From Macrolepiota albuminosa (lineage: Eukaryota > Basidiomycota > Agaricomycetes > Agaricales > Agaricaceae), in assembly GCA_027475525.1 (NCBI GenBank), contig JAMWFC010000089.1:248001-312000 (forward strand): a stretch of 64,000 nt of DNA. The letters are read 5' to 3'. Every line of letters starts with the position of its first letter. Position 1 is the first letter of the stretch. The notes under the pieces were generated by a model. The model did no database searches and was not told the origin of the DNA. It saw nothing but the letters and a program-made list of their open reading frames with translations. This document shows positions 55,642-64,000 of this stretch, in pieces. The position numbers were made by a program, and so were the translations under genes.

Positions 55642-56887
55642 CTACTTCTTCTGCGACCACGTCATGTACACCTGTAGGTAGACGTTCCTTAAAGGGTCTT
55701 CGGCTTCTCGAAATATTTCCTCCCTCAGACCGGAATTCATATCAATATCATCGTCCAACCACTGGAGGGTCTTTGACTTTGCCAAAGCTTGACAGAAAGA
55801 TGTCCAGATTACTTGCCCCATCCATTGGGTATTGGGGTCTGAGCGATTTGATGATGCTTGAGTCCTCCATTGTAGTCACACTATTTGAGGGACTTACCGC
55901 CTCTATCTTTGCCGTTTGTATAACACCTAATTCCGATGTTGTGGACTTGACTTAGAGAAGGATCGAGAAATCACTAATGGTCCACACAAGTAACTCATAG
56001 AAGGGACTCACGAAAAGGTTCCCAATCCTTTGAGGACTGGGTAGAGTGATGAAGCGGCAAATATATCGATGTTTCTAGACCTTGAGTATGAGAGGAGCTT
56101 CTCATTGAACACCCTTAGGGACGGCCCCAGGTCCTGAGGTGTATCATCATAAAGATGACCATTTGCGTCCTCGATCCAGAGCCATCCTCCAGGTTTCAGG
56201 AGAGATATGACAATTTCGAGTACCTTTTTCCAATCTGGGAGCTGAGGGGAGAGATGATTACACCGCCGTAAAGCGATGATAAAAGACATACGTGCGGAAA
56301 GACGAAGCGTGCATGAATAATATCAAAACTTTCTGGTTCAAAGGGTAGTTGATTCGTGATATAAAGTTGTTGGAATTGCATATTTGAAGGTAAGGGACGT
56401 GGCGGTAATGGAGATTTGTCAACTGCAATGACTGTGGCTTCAGGATATGTCTGTGCAGCTTGAATGGCCCTTTGTAGAACATTGAAAAGTATGACTGTAC
56501 GCTACAGAGTAGACATACTAGGCACCACTTCCAAGCTATCGACGGAATTGGTGAGCCTATGACTTCTAGAGTCAGTCAAATTTGACAATGCCTCACCCAA
56601 GCTCAAGAATTTGCTGAATGTTTTGGACGGGTGGGCACAAGGTAAGCTTATGGCTCAGGTAAGCGTCGATTCCCTTGTGCATTTCATCTAACCTTTTTTT
56701 TAATGTTAACAAAAGTTAGCCTAAGTACGGCTTTGATAGAAGGTAGAAACAAAATCACCTCTCCCATTCTGAAGCAGTGTTCTAGCGTTGGATGAGCATC
56801 ACGTACCACAAGAAATTTTGAACTGACTGTCAAGTAATATAGCTCGCCGGTCTCATTGAGTGCAGGAGTTGAATCAGTTACCGCCAT
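55642..56887 (-). CDS. Class I SAM-dependent methyltransferase (fungal LaeA/TAM-like group)
   Basis: Probable exons: 56887-56751, 56692-56597, 56556-56529, 56469-56292, 56241-56012, 55950-55898, 55838-55642 (about 305 aa). Order: LDEMHKGIDAYLSHKLT; ILELG (start of motif I); EATVIAVDKSPLPP (acidic residue binding the SAM ribose); LPFEPESFDIIHARFVFPH (motif IV); LLKPGGWLWIEDANGH (post-motif); GTFSQVHNIGIRCYTNG and a helical end QALAKSKTLQWLDDDID. This resembles fungal methyltransferases often near secondary-metabolite genes; the substrate is unknown. The exon 2/3 junction could not be made both canonical and in frame, and the Gly-rich loop of motif I is not recognisable (GSPIPSIAW in the frame that fits), so the gene may be damaged or mis-spliced. 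Starts at 56920 and 56941 are alternatives. Confidence 0.68.
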
Positions 56888-57479
56888 TGCTTTACAAAAC
56901 GGCGGGTTACCGCAATTCATTTTTCTTTGAGCTCGAAACATTTCCGTTCACACGCTGAGCCCATGAGAAAAAGGCATGTGGACACTTTCCTATTAAAATT
57001 GAAGAGAGATGATCGGAACTTGCGGTTCCAGTATCTCAATAGCCCATTCAAAATTAAGGAATGTACTAACCAAAATGGCTTCTTTTGTCTGATCAAGTTC
57101 GTACCGTCTCCGGCAACAATGCTTTATCCTGACATTAAGTCTAGAGTATAGCTGCAGGAGCCAGTGGGCTGGCGCCCAGTAGCATGTTGGGGGAATTCTG
57201 CGTCAGCTCCGAACCGGAAGAATCAACGTACGTGAATTTTCGCATAACGTTATGACGACCATGTGAAGCTCGCAACATGTGCAAAGAGCTCAATTCAATG
57301 CCCTACATTGAATACTGCTGGTTACTTATCTCATAGGATGAATGAAAATCGAGACTGATTGGCACCTCGCGCAATATTTGGCGGAAATTTACAGTGAACA
57401 CCGTTATTGACCCAGCCAGACTCTTCGCAATCATGTGACCTCTTCGTGTCAACAACAGGTGACATAATCAGTAGATAGA
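56888..57479. other. Upstream region, nothing recognised
   Basis: About 600 bp, no gene. Promoter of the methyltransferase presumably lies at 56,890-57,100. Confidence 0.35.
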
Positions 57480-57960
57480 GCTGCGCCGCGTGCCTTCGGC
57501 ACGCAGCTAGCATCTCGTTGGGGGCTTCGCCCCCAAACCCCCCCCAACTAAGCCTCCACCCTAACCTCACTTCGGGCACGAATTTCGTAGCTCGTTGGGG
57601 GCTTCGCCCCCAAACCCCCCCCAACTAAGCCTCCACCCTAACCTCACTTCGTTCAGTTAGGGCTCCAAGTATGTATAAGTAATTCAGCCTCCACCTTAAC
57701 TGAACGAAGTGAGGTTAAGGCTCCAAGTATGTATTTTCCAACTCAGTGCTCAATCCCGGTTTGTTCAGTTAAGGCCGGGGTATTTCCCAACTCAGTGCTC
57801 AATCCCGGTTTGTTCGGTTAAGGCCGGGGTATTTCCCAACTCAGTGCTCAATCCCGGCCTCAACCTCACTTCGTTTGGTTAAGGCCTCGGTATTTCCCAA
57901 CTCAGTGCTCAATCCTGGCCTCAACCTCACTTTGTTCGGTTAAGGCCTCGGTACAAACTT
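57480..57960. repeat. GC-palindrome cluster and 49-60-bp tandem repeats
   Basis: Compact hairpins CGTGCCTTCGGCACG (57,489) and GGGGGCTTCGCCCCC (twice, 77 bp apart), then palindromes of the type TTAACTGAACGAAGTGAGGTTAA. Then four or five tandem units beginning TTTCCCAACTCAGTGCTCAATCC with periods of 49 and about 60 bp. The style (GC-rich hairpins with a TTCG loop in AT-rich surroundings) is reminiscent of intergenic GC clusters of fungal mitochondrial genomes. Confidence 0.75.
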
Positions 57961-59640
57961 GTCAAAGTATTATTGTAAGCTGAATTGAATTTTTCAGATT
58001 TTTTAAACATTTATCACTCTTAAAAAAATCAGTGTATCAGTAGCCTTTAAGTTTTTTCTGATTTTTCATTGATTTTTCTGGAAGTTTTTGAGTATTTTCT
58101 ACCAAGATCTACTGGAAAACATACTAAAAAGACAATTCTTTGTTCAATCTTTTTGTTTTTCAACTCAAGTCTTAAATTCAACTTCAATACTATTATTAAT
58201 TTGTTGATATTTTATGTTCTGAGTAGTTAAAAGCTCAAATACAATCTCAACCTTACTTTTTTCGGTGCAAGAAATTGAGCTCAAATTTGACTTCAACTCA
58301 TTCAAATATTAACATTACATTGTTTAATATATAAAACATTAATTTATTAACTTTGCACTATATGAATCTTCAATAAAATATGCTCAGGACATACATACAT
58401 TGGGTGCAGAGAATGACATTCTTTTGTAATCCAATTAATTTCAGAATTTGATTTGAATAGTTTTGTTAAAAAACATTTTAACTGAACTTAGAAAAATAAA
58501 AAAAATTGCCACAGGAAGCTAGTTCTGGTTCTTAGGCTTAAAAATGACCAATATAGTCCCTCCAATACCTTTGAGAGCATTAGATCAAGTGTCATTCAAA
58601 ATCTAATTACAATATTTTTTTAATAATTTTGACAGAAAGATTTAAATAAAAATCTGAACTTAATTGCATTATTTTCACTGTATTTTTACATTGTTTTGGC
58701 AAAAAATATCATTTCTGCACCCAGTGATAAAGAGAGGAACCAACAAAAAAACAAAAATGATTGCAGAACATGTGTATCATGCAAATTAATGCTAAACAAT
58801 GGAAAGAGCCGAAAATCTGATGTGCACAGCCACAATTTCAAAGTCAGCTTATTTGATAAGCTGCTGACAAAGATTAGCTAAGATTTTGATATTCTGACAA
58901 ATCTTAGGTCAGCAGTGCCAAAACAGGGTGAAGTTCACACAGGTCGTCCCATAATATATAGATTGCGACTTAGTGTCAAGTTTGAAGGATGAGGAGATAA
59001 TATGTCTCATTTGGCCCTCGGGTCACTAAATCTCTAGACTTGCCCGAAAAGGAAGGATTGGAGAGTCCTAATAAATCAACCCACTTTATCTCACACTGGG
59101 CTAGCTGGCAGGGCACTTAGCCTCAGCTTACAGCAAAACAATATAAAAATACAGTAAAAATAGTGCAATTGATTTCAATTTTTTTTGTGGTTATCGCGGC
59201 AGGAAGTACGGACAATCCACAGAGTCGACCTCCATATCCTTGGATATAGTGTAGTTTACAGTACCATTGTCATAGCCTATCAAGACTGGAACCACACCAT
59301 AGGAAATGCATTACACACTTTGTGTGGGGCTCATTCAACCAATACCCACTAAAACCTTGGTTGCCTTTCTCCGAGTCTTAAGGGGGCTAGTATCATTGGG
59401 TAAGAAAAAAGCCTAAGTGCTTCTCACTCTCTTGGGGTCCCTTGCCTTCTTACCAAAGCAGAAGCTGTCTGTCATCAGACAATCTAGTTTTATTCTCTGG
59501 GCAATCAATCTTCTCAGACGATTTTCAATTTGTCTGCCCCTTTATTTCCTTCAATTCTGGAGTGGCCTTTCACTTTCTTGAAGATCATGATTTCAGTCCT
59601 GCTCTTTAGCCTCACTACTAAGGTCTTTATCAGGGCTTAG
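57961..59640. mobile_element. AT-rich, CpG-poor repeat-derived sequence
   Basis: Very few CpG. A GGGTGCA..GAATGA(C/T)ATTCTTTGTAA motif at 58,395-58,425 also occurs at 36,671-36,698, so this is a dispersed repeat. No coding region recognised. Confidence 0.4.
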
Positions 59641-59666
59641 TTTGCTAGTCCTGTCCAGCTATTATC

Positions 59667-60152
59667 TTAATTTCTTCTGAGTTGTGTCATTATACTGTCA
59701 AGGACCAGTTTGGAGTTACTCATTATCTTCAGAGGTTTGTCTGTTGGGGCTGTTGAAGCTGCTCTCAGTATTGCTAAAGCTTCTCCAGTGTTATTAGGTT
59801 GGAGCAGGTTGTCTGGCAGCCTCAATGCTTTGTTTCTTTCATCATCACTACCATACCAGACTCCAGCTCCTGCCACTGCATTCACTAAGCCATTGTTAGT
59901 ATATGGTCCATCTGTATATACTACTGTCAAGGTTAGCAGGAAGTGGGTAGTTCTGGTATGGTTTGTATTGTTCATTTCTTCTGTACTTTGAGTGGTTGTG
60001 AAGACTCTGAAGCCCTCTTTTAGTGAGTCTTTTATTACCACTTCTGGTGAAAAAATTTCTGTTATACAGCACTTGCTCATTTGTAGTAAGTTTGTGGTTG
60101 TCTGCGATTTCATCCTAGTTTGCCAATCCACTCCATTGCATATTTTCCACAT
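59667..60152 (-). pseudogene. RNase H domain of a Tad-like LINE, decayed
   Basis: Minus-strand frame with TVVYTDGPYTNNGLVNAVAG (the first catalytic Asp), AGVWYGSDDERNKALRLPD, then GEALAILRAASTA (Glu) and IMSNSKLVLDSI (a second Asp region read as SNS, so the D is lost). An RNase H domain C-terminal to RT is typical of fungal Tad-clade non-LTR retrotransposons. CpG-poor. Confidence 0.75.
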
Positions 60153-61243
60153 GCATGGGGAATCTTACATTCTTTGTCTCTTATTTTATAGCAAGGTGTG
60201 TTGCAATCTGGAGCTTTGGACACCATAAGCATGATGACCCTCTTTGACTTCTTTCACCATTTCACACATATCACACCACATCTTTGTTACCGCTGGACAA
60301 AGGAATGCATAGATATATATACCTTACAGTACAATGACACCCTCAGTCATTTACGCTACAGACTGAGGGTGAGTCAGCTCTACCACATATAATGACATGA
60401 ACAAAATACTTACTGTACCTATAAATCAGACTCTAATGTAGTTTGTATATTACAGGTACAGAATATAGTCATTTATGCTACAGACTGAGGATTAGACTCT
60501 AATGTAGTCTGTATATTACAGGTGCTGGTAGCTCAGATTCTAACAGAGTGCACAAGCACAGTTCTGTCTAGGTTTATGGTCCAGGTTTTTTGTTGGATCC
60601 AGTAGGTGTAAAGGCAACCTCTGGAGGCTGTGGCTCAGTCACACAGCTGGTAGAGGGAGATCCAAAGTGTATTAGAGTATGTACTGACAATATCATAATA
60701 ACTACTCACCTGGCAGAGGGAGATTCAAAGAGAACAAGTCTAGGGATTCTCTATGCCAGGTTGGATGCTTCTGGGGCTTCTGAAGCATGGGAAACAACTG
60801 TACAGTACAACAAAACCTTAAAAACTTGAAAATTGACTAACCAAACAACTGTGCAAACAAGGCAGGAAAACTCCGGACTTTAGAAGTCAGAAAGACAAAC
60901 TCTGGCTTATATAAGTAGTCTGGAAGTGGTGCTGAAGGGCCCACACTTGTCTGAATGGTAGCTAAAGAACCAGAGCATCTCAAGGGCTGAGAGTAGTACT
61001 AACAGGTAGTGTTGAAAGAATAGAAACAGTAAAATGTAATAATGTCAGAAGAAATAAGAGAATGAATAAAGGGAGAGTGAAGAGATAAGGAGTGAGAAAA
61101 GGAAGAAATGAGGAGTCCCCTGACAGTAGGTCTGCCAAGTCTAGCATCTCCTCTACCATTATGATTTGGTGGATTTGCCTCTGGCATATTGCCTGATTGG
61201 AGTTTACTCTCATATTTTTTGTTTCTTCCAGCCCAATGTGGAA
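60153..61243. mobile_element. Insertions separating the LINE fragments
   Basis: Contains two hairpin motifs (60,341-60,368 and 60,467-60,490), an LTR-like end (CAGATTCTAACA, 60,535-60,546) and a second copy of the 11,160-11,400 repeat at 60,600-60,815. It lies between the RNase H and RT parts of the LINE and probably represents later insertions. Confidence 0.5.
60600..60815 (+). repeat. Dispersed repeat family, copy 2
   Basis: Diverged copy of 11,160-11,400: CAACCTCTGGAGGCTGTGGC, CACACAGCTGGTAGAGGGAG, CCTGGCAGAGGGAGATTC, AGAGAACAAGTCTAGGGATT. Confidence 0.55.
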
Positions 61244-62560
61244 CTATATTGGCATTTGCTTCTTTAGGGTTTTGTCAAGTGCAAGGGGGGTGAACATGAC
61301 CTTGTACTTCCTGGCTACTTTAATCATCCTTTGTAGTGACTGTGGCAGGCCATCTTCCTTTGTCCTTGCATCTATATTTAAGGTTTGTAGGAAGGGGTTA
61401 TAGAAGACCTCTTCCTCAGTGGTCCTCCATCTCGTAGTAATCCTCATTTTGAGGATTTTATCAGCAACCATTGCCCATGCTGGCCTTGTGGGGCTTAGAT
61501 CTAGATATTTTTTTTGTCTTTATCAGTTCAATTGCATCATTTTTAAGTGTTAGGTTGAGCAGCTTCCTTCCTCTTTTGTCATGTGGGAGGTGGAGGGTTT
61601 CTAGCCCAATTAAAGGCTGGTTGTTTTTTTTCTAAAGAAAATCTCTTATCATCCATGTCAGTTCTATTTCAATGTGTTTCAGCATTCCTTGTACACAAGA
61701 TCTATATTGTGTATGTCGCTCTACAACCATGTCAACTATCAGTCTCTCAATCATGGGTTTGCTCCTTCTCCACCTCTTGAGGTTGCTTGCAACAGCTTTG
61801 ATAGTTGGGGACTATATTCTTCTATCTTTCACACCATTCACAATGAAAGCTCTGAGTAGGCAAGTTGCTTCACCTTCTTTAGCTATTTTTATCTTGTTTA
61901 GGATTTTTGAGCTCCTTCTTAAACTTTTTCTTGTTGAGATTAGGAATTTTTTGTACCTACTGGGACTATCACAGTCTTTGGAATGTTAAACCTTGCTCTG
62001 GAGACCTTACACTATTTTGTTAGGATCTTCTTGAGGTCTTTGAATCTGTCTCTTTCCAAGAGATATACTGTGGTGTTATCCACAAATAATGTTGCTATTA
62101 GTTTTTCTGTTTGATCATGTATCTTAAATCCTTTCAGTTTTGAGCACTGTAGCAGTTGTGCCAAGAATTCTATTGCTATGCTGAATAACAGGCATGACAT
62201 TGGGTCCTCTTGTCTGACCCTTCTTGTTACTTTAAAGGGTGTGCTCATCTCACTATTCAACACAACTTTGATGTCAGCTTCCTTGTATAGCTCTTAGACC
62301 ATCTTTATAAAGGGTTCGGGTAGGTTAAACTTACACATTGATGTCTATAGGTAGTCATGTAAAATCTTGTCATATGCTTTCTCTTGGTCCAAGCAAACTA
62401 TCATACCATTTTCTTTATCATCCTCACATTTTTGGATCATCAGGTGGGCTAGCTCCATTTGGTCTTCTATCTGTCTATTTTTTATGAATTCTGCTTGGTC
62501 CTTGTGTATTATGTATGGGGCTACTTTGCCAAGCCTCATGGAGAGGACCTTCATAAATAT
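61244..62560 (-). pseudogene. Reverse transcriptase of a Tad-like LINE, decayed
   Basis: Minus-strand pieces: 62,554-62,345 (KVAPYIIHKDQAEFIKNRQI, then VCLDQEKAYDKI, the first catalytic block, with FD read as LD); 62,263-62,012 (FKVTRRVRQEDPMSCLLFSI, where RQGD has become RQED, and LFVDNTTVYLL, where the catalytic FADD has become FVDN); 61,471-61,244 (post-RT region). Frames are broken between pieces, and the active-site changes are G:C to A:T compatible. Nonfunctional. The N-terminal part probably continues to about 62,900. Confidence 0.8.
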
Positions 62561-63400
62561 CTTATAGTCTCTGTTCAGTACTATTATTAGCCTATAGTTT
62601 CTAGCTATGGTTTTATCTCCTTTTTTATATAAGGGGCACAGCCAGCTCTTAGCAAAGTTTGATGAGTTACCTATTCTATTTTTTTAATATTGTTGAACAT
62701 ATTTCTCAGCATTTCTATTACATTGAAGCCATCCTCATGTTTATTACATTTGAGGCCAGCTGCTTTACTATTTGAGAGGTCACTTATTGCTTGTTCTATC
62801 TTTTCCTATGATAAGTCATCTCCAAGCATGTTTGAAGTGAGAAAGGCAATGCCCCATTGCAGCAACACATTTTGGAATCAACTTTAACTCAAACATGACC
62901 CTATTATGATTATGCAAACTGGTGTAGGATTTAGTACTCTCAATTCAGATGCCAAAAACTGCCTAGGTCTGATACTGCCCATCTACTAAGCTGGGAATCA
63001 AATCAGCTTCTAGTTGCAAGGCACATGGTTTACTGATGCCTAAGTATGGATCTCCATGTGTTCCTACTCTATACCTTGCCTTTCAGCCTACTGACTTGCT
63101 CCTGGTCACATTGCCAGAGTCAGAGTTGTTTCAGGAGGCTTTTTCTGCAATCTGGCTCTGCCTCTCTACTACCAAAAACTAATGCCATTAACTAGCCAAT
63201 CAGAGGAGAGATGGCCTGTCTTAATTGTCAGCTTGTTATGAGGACAATTTCTCTGCTTATTGTCTCCTATCCTTTTAGTGCATTGCTGCATTTGGAGATA
63301 AATCCTGAATCTATTCAGGACCATGATAAAGAGTAGAGATATTTCCTCTGCAAACTGACTTTACCAAGGCCAGACTTCTAATCATGTGATTATGCTGCCA
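62561..63400. mobile_element. LINE upstream part and unassigned repeat sequence
   Basis: 62,561-62,900 is probably further LINE (minus strand), too decayed for firm motifs. 63,000-63,400 is CpG-poor; a ~45-bp segment around CAAACTGACTTTACCAAGGC occurs twice (63,352 and 63,437). Confidence 0.4.
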
Positions 63401-63469
63401 GACATGCCCTCCAAGAGTGAAGATATCTCCTCATCAAACTGACTTTACCAAGGCCAGACTCTTGTATGA

Positions 63470-63590
63470 CATATGACATTGTACTCATAGAGCTTCACAG
63501 TACTCATGCATGTGCAGGAATTGAACCCACAACTTCTAGAGCAGGAGCATCTACTCAACAACACAGACCATATAATTGTTAGGCTACCTG
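63470..63590 (-). mobile_element. tRNA-derived SINE (candidate)
   Basis: On the minus strand: GGTAGCCTAACAATTATATGG (A-box-like) at about 63,585-63,565, then GTGGGTTCAATTCCTGCAC (B box GGTTCAATTCC) near 63,525-63,507, with tRNA-like spacing. Downstream comes ATGAGTACTGTGAAGCTC. It matches the outline of a tRNA-derived SINE head. The anticodon arm does not fold convincingly, so it is not scored as a functional tRNA gene. Confidence 0.55.
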
Positions 63591-64000
63591 TCTGATGATT
63601 TCAAAATTTTATCTGAATATTTCTGTCAAAACTATAGAAAAATATTGTAACCAAAGTTTGAATAGTACTTGATCTGATGCTTTCAAATGCATTTAAGAGA
63701 ACTAAATTAGTTATCTTTGAACTTAAGAACCAAAGCAAGCCTCCTGTAGCAATTGATTCTCTTATTCTTTGAGTTTAGTTAAAATAAATTTTAATAGAAA
63801 TATTCAAATAAAGCTGGGCTCACCATGTGTTCTGCAGAATACAAGTAAAAGAAAGATATATGTTTGTGGAGGAGCATCAACTGCTTGTAATCTAAATAAT
63901 ATTTAAAGGATGGAAAACGAGTTAGGATAAATTTTTATAGTATACTCAAAAATGAGAGAAATTTGAGGTAACAACAGATGACATGTCTTATTTCAGCTAC
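63591..64000. other. CpG-poor repeat-like sequence to the window edge
   Basis: No gene recognised. AT-rich, similar in character to 58,000-59,000. Confidence 0.3.

Noticed and set aside
57514..57667. Apparent further 77-bp duplication
   Set aside because: Period is 77 bp but identity covers only about 59 bp within a palindromic repeat cluster, so it was not counted among the assembly-type duplications.

Overview
The window is nuclear DNA of a filamentous basidiomycete, most likely an Agaricomycete. This rests on dense short introns (about 45-60 bp, GT..AG with CTAAC/CTGAC-like branch sites), a family of basidiomycete membrane proteins with two beta-sandwich domains, an F-box/WD40 protein of agaric type, and fungal Ty3/gypsy, Tc1/mariner, Tad-like LINE and tRNA-SINE remnants. 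I cannot name the species.

Layout. 1-12.2 kb is a nested transposon island: two Ty3/gypsy elements (a Gag truncated by another element's LTR at 1,478), a hAT-like remnant, and a decayed Tc1/mariner element apparently split by a young chromovirus whose body is hidden in a 100-N gap at 9,407-9,506. The chromovirus carries an extra antisense gene with a zinc-cluster-like motif. A solo LTR of the same family (with a 5-bp target duplication) and a 200-bp hairpin follow. 12.3-36.3 kb is gene territory: a 1,927-aa disordered/coiled-coil protein (+); cohesin subunit Scc3/STAG (-, 12 exons); a PPM/PP2C phosphatase of the pyruvate-dehydrogenase-phosphatase type (+), divergent from Scc3; two hypothetical genes; and a tandem pair of single-pass membrane proteins with matching exon lengths. 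36.3-43 kb is a second CpG-poor transposon island. 43.7-57 kb holds an F-box/WD40 gene (-), a 5.9-kb stretch where I see no convincing gene, battenin/CLN3 (+) and a class I methyltransferase (-), the last two convergent. 57.5-64 kb is repeats: GC-palindromic minisatellites, a decayed Tad-like LINE, and SINE and LTR pieces.

Three window-wide patterns stand out. (1) Most transposon copies are nearly free of CpG (2 CpG in 61,201-61,800, against 6 in the single 60-bp line 13,201-13,260), with stop codons at former TGG/CGA codons, which points to cytosine methylation/deamination or RIP-like mutation of repeats. (2) Tandem duplications with a period of exactly 77 bp occur at five or more unrelated places, two of them inside genes. 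This looks like a k=77 assembly-join artefact and should be collapsed before trusting the Scc3 and CLN3 models. (3) The insertions are stacked (LTR into Gag, chromovirus into Tc1, SINE/LTR pieces into the LINE), which gives a relative order of events.

Gene models were built by hand from splice signals and reading-frame continuity. Models whose exons sum to an uninterrupted frame are stated as such; junctions I could not settle are flagged.
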